The notes beneath the pieces were generated by a model. The model did not search any database, had not been told where the DNA came from, and saw only the letters and a program-made list of their open reading frames with translations. 32,663 nucleotides of DNA from JAPUME01 sp964605715 (lineage in GTDB: Bacteria > Acidobacteriota > Terriglobia > UBA7540 > JAPUME01). The position numbers were made by a program, and so were the translations under genes. Shown here piece after piece: positions 1 through 7,129 of the stretch; the stretch's first letter is position 1, and each line of letters starts with the position of its first letter. Location: the NCBI GenBank assembly GCA_964605715.1, contig CAZSDV010000023.1, positions 1-32,663 on the forward strand. Reading direction: 5' to 3'.

Positions 1-707
1 GCGATGTCCCCATAACCAATTAACCATCCAAATAGGCGCGGGCCAAAATCACGGGCTGGGTTAATGGCAGTCATGGTAGCCGGCGCCCCGATTGCCACCA
101 TACTCATTACAGTCAGGCCAATGAAATAGGGTGCTAGGTTTGATTTAGGTGCGAGTGAGTTACGTTCGTTTGTTACCGCCAGAATAACAATCGCAAGCAG
201 TGCAGTCATCACCGCCTCTAGCAAAAATGCCGAGCCGATGGATATTCGTGCAAAGGCTTCCTGGTCAGTACCAAACATGGCTGGATTAGGGTAGAAGCAA
301 GAAAAGATCATCATTAACTTCTGACTGCCAGCTGCACCAACCTCAAGACCTTCCTTAATAGCGGCAGCTGCAAACATCCCGCTCCAACCCAGGTAAATAG
401 TTACAGCAGCCGTAAAGGCACCAGCAACCTGAGCAAGGGCGTAAGGAGCCAGTCGACCTGCAGGCAACTTTCCGAGCGCCACCATTGCTATGCTCACTGC
501 TGGGTTTAGGTGTGCTCCCGAGATGGCTCCCACAACATAGGCACCGAGCACCACACCCATACCCCACATTAGAGCCACACCGGTCAAGTCATATGCCCCG
601 GCAAATACTGCCACGGCAATGGCTGCATCCCCCAATAAAACAAGAATAAAAGTACCGATGTACTCAGCTAAACACTGACTAATCAAAGAAGGAGGATTCT
701 GCTGCAT
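1..707 (-). CDS. glpF: Glycerol uptake facilitator / aquaporin (MIP family), 3' end cut by window edge
   Basis: Membrane channel of the major intrinsic protein family, probably passing glycerol and small polyols across the inner membrane. I translated it by hand: it runs open to base 1 without a stop, 235 codons visible of about 250-280 in the family. Both hallmark loops are present: SGAHLNPAVSIA about 65 residues in, and AINPARDFGPRLFGWL near the end of the visible part. An Asp after the second NPAR is characteristic of glycerol facilitators, whereas water-selective channels usually have Ser there. The start is the ATG at 707-705, with a GGAG about 8 nt upstream. An ATG at 721 is out of frame. 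It is divergent from the YggS-like gene at 891. No glpK or glpD is visible here, so the glycerol assignment rests on the motif. Confidence 0.9.
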   Translation of the reverse strand, partial: MQQNPPSLISQCLAEYIGTFILVLLGDAAIAVAVFAGAYDLTGVALMWGMGVVLGAYVVGAISGAHLNPAVSIAMVALGKLPAGRLAPYALAQVAGAFTAAVTIYLGWSGMFAAAAIKEGLEVGAAGSQKLMMIFSCFYPNPAMFGTDQEAFARISIGSAFLLEAVMTALLAIVILAVTNERNSLAPKSNLAPYFIGLTVMSMVAIGAPATMTAINPARDFGPRLFGWLIGYGDI

Positions 708-890
708 TGGCTCTTCTCCATGTTACATATTCTCGGTGATGAGTAGCACTCGACCCGAACCGGAAACAGCATTCTGCCATAAAATACAAATAAACCCAAT
801 AGCCTGATTAATACTGCCCGTTTTTACTGCATGGAAATGCTAAAATGCAGGTCGCTATTTGCAGGTTAACTTCACAAAAGTTTATTTGCT

Positions 891-1580
891 TTGATTCGCA
901 GAAACATAAACAGGGTCCAGGAACGCATTGCTGCGACGTGTAGGCGTGTAGGCAGGTCGATGGACTCCGTCACCCTGGTAGCGGTGTCAAAGGTCTTCCC
1001 TGCCAAAAGCGTTCGCCAGGCTTATGAATGCGGGCTGCGTCAATTTGGAGAGAACCGAGTTCAAGAGGCAGAAAAGAAGGTATGCGAATTACAAGACCTC
1101 GATATTAAATGGCACTTAATTGGGCACTTGCAATCTAATAAAACTGGGAAAGCAGCAAATATCTTCTGTTGCATTGAGTCGCTTGACAGTCTGAAGCTAG
1201 CCCATAAACTAAACCTAGCCCGAAAATCAAAAAAAGAACCCCTGCAAGTTCTCCTGCAAGTTGATCTAGGACAGGAGGAAAATAAATATGGAATATCGCA
1301 AGAAAATATTCTGGGTGTCGCCCAAAAAATATCAGAGCTCCCACAGTTGCGCATTGCTGGACTCATGACCCTGCCACCCTACTCCAAAGATCCCGAGCAG
1401 ACACGGGCCTATTTCAGAAACCTACGTAAGCTGGCAGAGTCAATTTCGCGACAAAACCTCTCGAACATCTCCATGGAGGTGCTCTCGATGGGAATGAGTC
1501 ATGATTTTGAAGTTGCGATCGAGGAGGGCTCTACAATGGTGCGCATAGGAACAGCGATCTTCGGTTCCAGGAAACCCTGA
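891..1580 (+). CDS. YggS/PLPBP family pyridoxal phosphate homeostasis protein
   Basis: Cytosolic PLP-binding protein of the YggS/PROSC family. Members keep vitamin B6 and amino/keto-acid pools balanced and have no established enzymatic reaction. The 229 residues match the usual length. Family signatures visible are VAVSKVFP, with the probable PLP lysine at Lys34; FGENRVQEA; WHLIGHLQSNK; and the C-terminal LSMGMSHDFEVAI and RIGTAIFG. The start is a TTG: an in-frame stop lies only 24 nt upstream at 867-869, and the N-terminal alignment of the family fits this codon. No convincing Shine-Dalgarno precedes it. It stands alone rather than beside proC, yggT or the sepF group, its usual neighbours in other bacteria. 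Confidence 0.93.
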   Translation: MIRRNINRVQERIAATCRRVGRSMDSVTLVAVSKVFPAKSVRQAYECGLRQFGENRVQEAEKKVCELQDLDIKWHLIGHLQSNKTGKAANIFCCIESLDSLKLAHKLNLARKSKKEPLQVLLQVDLGQEENKYGISQENILGVAQKISELPQLRIAGLMTLPPYSKDPEQTRAYFRNLRKLAESISRQNLSNISMEVLSMGMSHDFEVAIEEGSTMVRIGTAIFGSRKP

Positions 1581-1597
1581 CATCCTTTGCCCTATTT

Positions 1598-1626
1598 TTG
1601 ATCCAGTTTCATTCATGATACATATT
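1598..1626 (+). promoter_or_regulatory. Possible sigma-70 promoter for the symporter operon
   Basis: TTGATC at 1598-1603 and CATATT at 1621-1626 are separated by 17 bp, each matching 4 of 6 consensus positions. Transcription would start near 1633, just before the paired region at 1657-1782. This is a weak match and its position is the main argument for it. Confidence 0.3.
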
Positions 1627-1656
1627 GGCAATAGAGGTATCTTCTCTAAATAACTA

Positions 1657-1782
1657 ACGATTTCAACCGAAAAGGAGATTCAAGCTACAAGTAGAATTTT
1701 TTCCGATTGGGCGAGGTAGGCACATTTTTTAACGTGCCCTTAGCAATCACTGCAAGCAATCTCCTCCGACCTACGAAATCGT
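1657..1782 (+). promoter_or_regulatory. Candidate structured RNA (leader of the symporter operon or a small RNA)
   Basis: Four nested inverted repeats form one rod-like fold. ACGATTTC 1657-1664 pairs with GAAATCGT 1775-1782. AGGAGATT 1673-1680 pairs with AATCTCCT 1758-1765. GATTG 1705-1709 pairs with CAATC 1744-1748. GGCAC 1719-1723 pairs with GTGCC 1734-1738. That gives 26 Watson-Crick pairs without a mismatch, with internal loops between the helices. The element ends 33 nt before the symporter ATG. I do not recognise it as a named riboswitch. A rod with a large internal bubble also recalls 6S RNA, but it is short for one. The pairing is read directly; that it is functional is inference. Confidence 0.4.
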
Positions 1783-1815
1783 GGAAAGTAAAAATTCTGA
1801 TCGGATAACTTAAAT

Positions 1816-3294
1816 ATGATCTATGGAATTGTATTACTGGTAATGCTGGCAGCTATGCTCGCAATCGGCATCCCGCAAGCACTGAAAGCAAAAACAGCGA
1901 CAGATTTCTTGGTTGCGGGGCGACAACTGTCAACCCCGGTTATGGTGGCAACGCTGCTTTGCTCCTGGATTGGTGCCGGAAGTCTATTTGCGGGAGCAGA
2001 ATTTGCGTTTAAGGAAGGTCTGGCATCGCTATGGATGCCTGCGGGTGGATGGGCAGGTCTAATCATAATTTACTTCCTGGCAGGGCGAGTCCGAAAATTT
2101 TCCCAATTCACCATTCCTGACCTACTCGAGACTCGCTATGGAGCCGGAGCACGGGTAATGGGAACATTGTGCATCATTGTCTCCTATACGGCGATTGTCA
2201 GCTATCAATTCAAGGCAGGAGGAAGAGTTCTTCAGCTCGCTTTTGGAATCGAGGAAGGGCAAGGAATGCTTATTGTTGCAGGATTTGTAATCGTTTTCAC
2301 TGCCATGGCTGGCATGTCTTCAGTGGCGTACGTGGACCTGGTCGCAGGAACGGTGGTTACCATTGGTTGCCTGTTAATGTTCCCTGCACTGCTCAACTCA
2401 GCAGGAGGATGGAGCGAAGTTCAGCGGTCTCTTCCAGAAAGCCACTTTACCCTCCTTGGAACAATGAGTGTCGTTAAGGCCTTGAGCTATTTTCTTACTG
2501 TTTTCATGTTGCTTCTAGGCAATCAAAGTATGTACCAGAAATTTTTTTCTGCCCGTTCAGAGCGGACGGCCCGCCTTTCGGTAGTTGGTTGGATGAGCGG
2601 GACCTTATTCCTAGAAATTGCCATCGTGCTGCTAGCAATCGTTGGCGGGACACTTGCCCGAGAACATATTGAACAAGGATCCTTGCCTCCTTGGGGGATT
2701 ATTCCATATGCTGCACGATATGGGGTTATTTCTTGGGTGGGCGCTTTTTTTCTAGGCGCCGTATTTGCCAAGATTATTTCCACAGGAAACAATTACCTCT
2801 TCTCTCCCGCCACCAATGTGGTGCACGATATCTATCAGCGGTTTATTGATAGGCAAGCAAACGACCGAGCTATACTTATAGCCTCGAGAGCAACAGTTGT
2901 TTTTCTGGGTATTCTGGCGTACTTTCAGGCATTTCAATCCTCAATACTTGAAACCGCAGTTTATGCCTATGATGTTTATGGAGCTGGCATCACGCCGGTT
3001 GTATTAGCCGCTTTTTTTTGGAAACGTGCCACACCTAGCGGAGGCTTAGCTTCAATTCTTGCTGGCACCTTTATTTCAGTAATTTGGAAAGTTTTCGGCA
3101 CATTTGCGCCCGAGAAAGGACCAGCATCCAATATTCTTGAAAATCTGGGTCTTTGGGTAAGGGATTTTCCAATGATCTTCCCAGCTTTAGCAATGTCGCT
3201 AATCTGTCTAGTATTAGTCAGTTTACTCACGGCCCCGCCCGAGAGAAAAAGATGGGAACCTTTCTTTGACTCATGTGAAAACAAAGGAGATTAA
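1816..3294 (+). CDS. Sodium:solute symporter (SSF family)
   Basis: Inner-membrane secondary transporter of the sodium/solute symporter family (PutP/SGLT-like, LeuT fold). The 492 residues are typical in length and give roughly a dozen hydrophobic segments from residue 1 to about 475. SSF features include an early TM1 followed by the DFLVAGRQLSTPVMVATL stretch and then SWIGAGSLFAGAEFAFKEG around residues 50-70, a pattern shared across the family. The substrate cannot be deduced from sequence. The next gene is an M24 peptidase, so a dipeptide, proline-type or N-methylated amino compound is a reasonable guess. The ATG at 1816 has no strong Shine-Dalgarno. A structured leader lies just upstream. 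It is the first gene of a probable four-gene operon, 51 nt from the next. Confidence 0.9.
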   Translation: MIYGIVLLVMLAAMLAIGIPQALKAKTATDFLVAGRQLSTPVMVATLLCSWIGAGSLFAGAEFAFKEGLASLWMPAGGWAGLIIIYFLAGRVRKFSQFTIPDLLETRYGAGARVMGTLCIIVSYTAIVSYQFKAGGRVLQLAFGIEEGQGMLIVAGFVIVFTAMAGMSSVAYVDLVAGTVVTIGCLLMFPALLNSAGGWSEVQRSLPESHFTLLGTMSVVKALSYFLTVFMLLLGNQSMYQKFFSARSERTARLSVVGWMSGTLFLEIAIVLLAIVGGTLAREHIEQGSLPPWGIIPYAARYGVISWVGAFFLGAVFAKIISTGNNYLFSPATNVVHDIYQRFIDRQANDRAILIASRATVVFLGILAYFQAFQSSILETAVYAYDVYGAGITPVVLAAFFWKRATPSGGLASILAGTFISVIWKVFGTFAPEKGPASNILENLGLWVRDFPMIFPALAMSLICLVLVSLLTAPPERKRWEPFFDSCENKGD

Positions 3295-3345
3295 CTGGAT
3301 AGAATTTTTTCTTATGTTCAGAATAGTGTTTGATAGGAAAACCCC

Positions 3346-4524
3346 ATGGAATTAAAAACAATTCAGAGAGGTATACAAAAACAAGGCTTCGATGGATGGC
3401 TATTCTACGATCACCACTGCAGGGACTTAATCGCCTATCGGGTACTTGGTTTGTCAAATTCAATGTGTACCCGGCGCTGGTATTACCTGGTTCCCGCTAG
3501 AGGAAATCCTTCGAAGCTTGTTCACTCCATCGAAAGAAATAAGCTAGATAGTTTGCCAGGTACAAAATTCGTCTATTCAAGCTGGGAAGAGCAGCACAAA
3601 CTTTTGCGAAAAATTTTGTCTGGCAGGCACCGTATTGCCATGCAGTACTCTCCCATGAACAACATTCCCTATGTCGGGCTGGTGGACTGTGGAACGGTAG
3701 AATTGGTAAGAAGCTTCGGCACTGAGGTCCTTTCATCAGCTGATCTGGTTCAGATGTTTGAAGCACGATGGTCAACCAAAGGTTTGATTACTCACAAAAA
3801 AGCCGGAAAGATAATCCATGGAATAATCCGAAAAGCTTTTGCAACAATAAGACAAAGTGTCGCTGAGAAACAATCCCTAACGGAATATGAACTGCAGAGA
3901 CACATAATGAAATGGTTCACAGTGAATAAAATTGAAACAAGTGATGCCCCGATTGTAGCTGTTAACACCCACTCGGGTGACCCACATTACACACCCAACA
4001 AGAAGGGCTCACCCGTTATTCAGAAGGGAGATTTTGTTCTGTTAGATATATGGGGAAAACAGAAATTCCACCACGCGATCTACTTTGATGTCACCTGGAC
4101 TGGTTACGTAGGGGATGCTGTTCCTGGTAAATATCAGGAGGTTTTTAATGTGGTTCGCGAAGCCCGAGACCGGGCAGTAAGCTTTATTCAAAATGGTGTA
4201 CGTAAAGGAGAAAAAATTTATGGTTGGGAAGTCGATGATGTGGCAAGGAGATTCATCTCCGAAAAAGGTTACGGCCCCTATTTCCTCCACCGTACTGGCC
4301 ACTCAATTGGGAATGAAGTACATGGAAGTGGGGCCAACATGGACAATTTTGAAACCCGTGATGGTCGACATATCACAGCTGAGACAGGGTTTTCTATAGA
4401 ACCTGGAATCTACCTCCGTGACTTTGGGATTCGTTCTGAAGTAAATGTCTATGTAAGCGAAAAAGATGCTGAAGTGACAGGAGAGTCGCAGCAAGCAGTT
4501 GTTCCAATTCTTGCTGGAAAATAA
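3346..4524 (+). CDS. M24 family metallopeptidase (Xaa-Pro aminopeptidase / creatinase-like)
   Basis: Dinuclear-metal hydrolase of the pita-bread fold: cytosolic, cleaving Xaa-Pro dipeptides or related C-N bonds. The N-terminal creatinase-type domain covers roughly residues 1-155 and the M24 catalytic domain 160-390. All five metal ligands are recognisable: Asp234 in LLDIWG, Asp248 in YFDVTW, His319 in HRTGHSIG, Glu352 in SIEPGIYL and Glu365 in IRSEVNV. The length of 392 residues is normal. The ATG at 3346 follows AGGA at about 8-9 nt. It lies between a symporter and a DUF6677-like protein on one strand, suggesting that the imported solute is its substrate. Strict prolidase, aminopeptidase P and creatinase or similar amidohydrolase activities cannot be separated here. 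Confidence 0.9.
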   Translation: MELKTIQRGIQKQGFDGWLFYDHHCRDLIAYRVLGLSNSMCTRRWYYLVPARGNPSKLVHSIERNKLDSLPGTKFVYSSWEEQHKLLRKILSGRHRIAMQYSPMNNIPYVGLVDCGTVELVRSFGTEVLSSADLVQMFEARWSTKGLITHKKAGKIIHGIIRKAFATIRQSVAEKQSLTEYELQRHIMKWFTVNKIETSDAPIVAVNTHSGDPHYTPNKKGSPVIQKGDFVLLDIWGKQKFHHAIYFDVTWTGYVGDAVPGKYQEVFNVVREARDRAVSFIQNGVRKGEKIYGWEVDDVARRFISEKGYGPYFLHRTGHSIGNEVHGSGANMDNFETRDGRHITAETGFSIEPGIYLRDFGIRSEVNVYVSEKDAEVTGESQQAVVPILAGK

Positions 4525-4592
4525 AGAAGTGTGTTAGTTTGAAAATCTTGAAGAAATCAGACCAGCATACAAACGGTATTAAGGATGCAAAG

Positions 4593-5036
4593 ATGGGAAA
4601 TCAGGCGGAGATAAAAAATACTCTAGAAGCTGCCAGAGCAGTAACATCCCCCGCCAGACGTAAGTATCCGCCAGGTAGCATAGTCCGGCTATGCATTTCA
4701 GCCTGGTTATTACCCGGGATGGGGCACATGCTGCTCGGCCACCGATGGCGGGCACTATTGCTTTTTACTTCCATCATGGCGATGTTCCTGTTGGGCCTCA
4801 TCATGCAAGGAGAGTTTTTCATTCTTGGCTCAGGTCACTGGCTGCGAACACTTGGCTGTCTTGGGGAGTGGTCAGTAGGTTTAGCGGTACCCGTATCGCT
4901 CTGGTTCGACTACAGTGGTGGCGACCCCTTCTTTATTAGTTCTGATTATGGGACAGCCTTTCTGGTAGCAGCCGGCATGTTGAATATCCTCTGCATTTTG
5001 GATGTTTTCGATATTGCGATGGAGAGAAAACCTTAA
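4593..5036 (+). CDS. Small multi-pass membrane protein, DUF6677-like
   Basis: Protein of unknown function resembling DUF6677, which I associate with Acidobacteriota. A polar N-terminus is followed by LCISAWLLPGMGHMLLGHRW, a PGxGH motif also seen in small TM2-type membrane proteins. After it come about three more hydrophobic segments: ALLLFTSIMAMFLLGLIM, the region around WSVGLAVPVSLWF, and FLVAAGMLNILCILDVFDIA. The longest frame opens at a TTG at 4539 (165 residues). I prefer the ATG at 4593 (147 residues), because AAGGA at 4581-4585 sits 7 nt before it. The stop overlaps the ribosome binding site of the next small gene, so the two are probably translationally coupled. The function is unknown. 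Confidence 0.75.
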   Translation: MGNQAEIKNTLEAARAVTSPARRKYPPGSIVRLCISAWLLPGMGHMLLGHRWRALLLFTSIMAMFLLGLIMQGEFFILGSGHWLRTLGCLGEWSVGLAVPVSLWFDYSGGDPFFISSDYGTAFLVAAGMLNILCILDVFDIAMERKP

Positions 5037-5041
5037 GGAGG
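5035..5041 (+). promoter_or_regulatory. Strong ribosome binding site AAGGAGG for the 58-residue membrane protein
   Basis: AAGGAGG overlaps the last bases of the preceding stop codon (TAA at 5034-5036) and ends 3 nt before the ATG at 5045. It is a near-perfect anti-16S match. Its overlap with the stop of the upstream gene suggests coupled translation, and it is the main support for calling the short frame a gene. Confidence 0.75.
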
Positions 5042-5044
5042 GGC

Positions 5045-5221
5045 ATGAATATTCCACATCTTCCTGCAATGTTACTTTTTGCCTTCTTCGTTTCTGTCGT
5101 ATTTGGCGTGTTAGACCGGGATACGAGACGGGATCGGCTAATTTACAGCCTCAAGGTATTTTTTACCTTTCTAGCCATAGGCCTGGGTTTGAGCTGGCTA
5201 ATGCATCCATTTCCGCCTTAA
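5045..5221 (+). CDS. 58-residue two-helix membrane protein
   Basis: Short gene below most length cut-offs, translated by hand: MNIPHLPAMLLFAFFVSVV, then FGVLDRDTRRDRLIYSLKV, then FFTFLAIGLGLSWLMHPFPP and a TAA. Two hydrophobic segments, at about residues 8-22 and 38-53, flank a charged loop DRDTRRDR, which predicts a helical hairpin in the inner membrane with the basic loop in the cytoplasm. Support comes from the strong ribosome binding site overlapping the previous stop, the 8-nt gap and the coherent membrane topology. The family is unknown. It probably works with the DUF6677-like protein encoded just upstream. It converges on the small gene at 5268-5558. Confidence 0.72.
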   Translation: MNIPHLPAMLLFAFFVSVVFGVLDRDTRRDRLIYSLKVFFTFLAIGLGLSWLMHPFPP

Positions 5222-5267
5222 TCAATGGGAAAACCAATAGCATCACCACTGGGATTAATTCAGTCAA

Positions 5268-5558
5268 CTACTGCTCATTATAGCCGACGATGTCCGCACT
5301 CACTCCCCGCAGGATCCTTCCTTTTTCCGGTGCTTTCCGGTCTTGCTTGGTGGCATCTGCAATCTTCTGCACCAAGATTTTGTACTTCTGGAATTCGCAC
5401 TCATCAGGAAGCATAAGAGTATCACTCTGAAATAGTTCACCAAATTGGACGTTCTTGGCCTCAACATCAATCTGTGGATCGACAACTCGTGCTACCAGTC
5501 GATTATCCTGGTAAACAGCATCCGCTTCACGCTCTTCTTTTCCATTTACATTCGACAT
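5268..5558 (-). CDS. Small charged hypothetical protein (96 residues)
   Basis: Unrecognised soluble protein with no signal peptide or membrane segment. It is rich in Asp, Glu and Lys, with a hydrophobic pattern compatible with a small alpha/beta fold. A conserved-looking core reads VYQDNRLVARVVDPQIDVEA and then FGELFQSDTLMLPDECEFQK. The ATG at 5558 follows a GGAGGT about 12 nt upstream, a little far but plausible. Amino-acid composition is protein-like rather than shadow-like, and no better frame covers the region. It is convergent with the 58-residue membrane gene (46 nt between stops) and followed on the same strand by nothing. It could be a regulator or an accessory to a neighbouring enzyme; there is no evidence for either. 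Confidence 0.6.
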   Translation of the reverse strand: MSNVNGKEEREADAVYQDNRLVARVVDPQIDVEAKNVQFGELFQSDTLMLPDECEFQKYKILVQKIADATKQDRKAPEKGRILRGVSADIVGYNEQ

Positions 5559-5854
5559 GATCCCAAGCTACCTCCAAATTAGGGAAATTATACTTCTACC
5601 ACTATTACCAAACACTAGAAATACCAGCGCAATCACCCAATAATATTCGGACCTGAGTCTAAGGCAAAACTGCTTGGACAGCAACTGCACTTCCTCGAAA
5701 CCCACGTTGCACCAGATTCTGGGAGAGAACCATGGCCCCAGTATACAAAAACGTTTTGGGAAAATATTGCCAAGGTGATGTAGCCCGGGGTGATACGGAC
5801 CATAGATTACCCCAAGAACTCTGCTTGTCGTCTAGAAGATACCCAATAAAGCCC

Positions 5855-6859
5855 CTAATTTGCCGGCCTAAGGCCCTCCTCTGCACCCAAGCCACCCTTA
5901 AGCCAACCGGGATACCAGCGAAAAACATTGCCGCTGAGACTACCAATTAAGATCACCTTATCTGGAGTAACGTGAATCCAATGGCCAGGGCTCTCCATAG
6001 CACCAAGAATTTCACCGCTCTTGAGATCAATCTGCATTATGCGTCCGGCTAACGTGTCGTAAGTGAGGTTCTCAATATTATTGCGGTGCGTGATTATCCA
6101 CATTTCATCCTTGGGAGTGATGAAAATATTCTGCGTTGCACCTAGATGCGTCCACATTCTAAGGAACTTACCATTGGAGTCAAAAATCTGAATGCGATTG
6201 TTTTCACGGTCGCTTACGTAGACAGAACCTTGAGAATCTACCGCCACAGAGTGTACTGTGTTGAATTCACTTGACCCAGTACCGTACTTACCCCAAGACG
6301 TTATATATCTACCTTCTGGTGAAAACTTAACGACGCGAGAATTGCCATAGCCGTCAGCAACATAGAAATCACCATTTGGAGCAAAGGCAATGTCAGCAGG
6401 GCGGCCAAAATGCTCTTCATCATCGCCAGCTTCACCCTTGACGCCAAGTGTAAGTAAAAGCCGCCCTTCATTGGTGAATTTCATGACTTGGTGGTCACCA
6501 TTGTCAGTGACCCAAATATTATTCTCTCGGTCAATGCGCAACCCGTGTTCGTTACCGAACACACCTCGACCCCAAGAGTGGAGAAACTTTCCGTTTTCGT
6601 CAAAAACAATGATCGGATCCGCAATATCTCCTCTCTGAAAAACGTAAACTTTCTTAGCTTGGTCAGCTGCAACGGCCGAAACACGACCAAAGTGCCACCC
6701 TTTAGGCATAGTGTTTTCAGGTTCAAATCCAAAGCGAATCTGTACACGATACTTGAGTAAACCCCCTTCATGAGGATACCAACCCTGCTGACGGCTACAC
6801 TGAGCTGCTAAGAGCAAGGGCACAAGAAATATCAGTAAAAGAAAGATTTTTTTTTGCAT
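5855..6859 (-). CDS. Secreted NHL-type beta-propeller, peptidyl-alpha-hydroxyglycine amidating lyase-like
   Basis: Predicted exported six-bladed propeller. MQKKIFLLLIFLVPLLLAAQ is a Sec signal peptide. A Cys follows, but Gln at -1 does not fit a lipobox, so lipidation is doubtful. NHL-type blades carry the pattern of peptidylglycine amidating-lyase-like proteins: EHGLRID with WVTDNGDHQVMKF near residues 105-130, DGYGNSRVVKFSPEG near 168, HSVAVD near 203 and VSDRENNRIQIFD. The His and Tyr of these loops correspond to the zinc and catalytic positions of the eukaryotic lyase, but the real bacterial substrate is unknown. I use the ATG at 6859 (334 residues) instead of the in-frame ATG at 6883, because GGGGAG precedes it by 8 nt and the signal peptide starts there. 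Confidence 0.8.
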   Translation of the reverse strand: MQKKIFLLLIFLVPLLLAAQCSRQQGWYPHEGGLLKYRVQIRFGFEPENTMPKGWHFGRVSAVAADQAKKVYVFQRGDIADPIIVFDENGKFLHSWGRGVFGNEHGLRIDRENNIWVTDNGDHQVMKFTNEGRLLLTLGVKGEAGDDEEHFGRPADIAFAPNGDFYVADGYGNSRVVKFSPEGRYITSWGKYGTGSSEFNTVHSVAVDSQGSVYVSDRENNRIQIFDSNGKFLRMWTHLGATQNIFITPKDEMWIITHRNNIENLTYDTLAGRIMQIDLKSGEILGAMESPGHWIHVTPDKVILIGSLSGNVFRWYPGWLKGGLGAEEGLRPAN

Positions 6860-7129
6860 GTAGATCTCTCCCCGGAATGGCACTCCAATCTCCTATACAT
6901 CTTAGCCTTACTCCTGCCAGGATACCTATCTCTTTTACTTTGTCGCGTAAATCACAAGTCACCCTGACCCTCTACTCATGCTTTTGCCTAGCAAAATACC
7001 CCTTGTTCTTAAAGAGGACTTGATCAAGCCTCAGTTTAGATATATCTTGATGCCTCTCGATTGAAATTAAAACAATATATGTTATGCCCTAAAGGTCCAG
7101 CAGGGTGAAAACAGAGAAAGGAACAAGCC

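Noticed and set aside
827..850. Inverted repeat CTGCAT/ATGCAG with a 12-nt loop between the GlpF-like and YggS-like genes, considered as an operator.
   Set aside because: Six base pairs with a long loop are common by chance and no regulator gene is nearby.
1692..3311. The 12-mer TAGAATTTTTTC occurs at 1692-1703 and again at 3300-3311, each before an operon gene.
   Set aside because: A 12-mer repeated once is expected many times by chance in 32 kb of A+T-containing DNA; one copy lies inside the candidate RNA's internal loop.
5659..5946. Minus-strand frame of 95 residues overlapping the end of the propeller gene.
   Set aside because: It overlaps the propeller coding frame at one end and lacks any recognisable pattern or ribosome binding site; the remaining 5559-5854 spacer shows no feature I can support.
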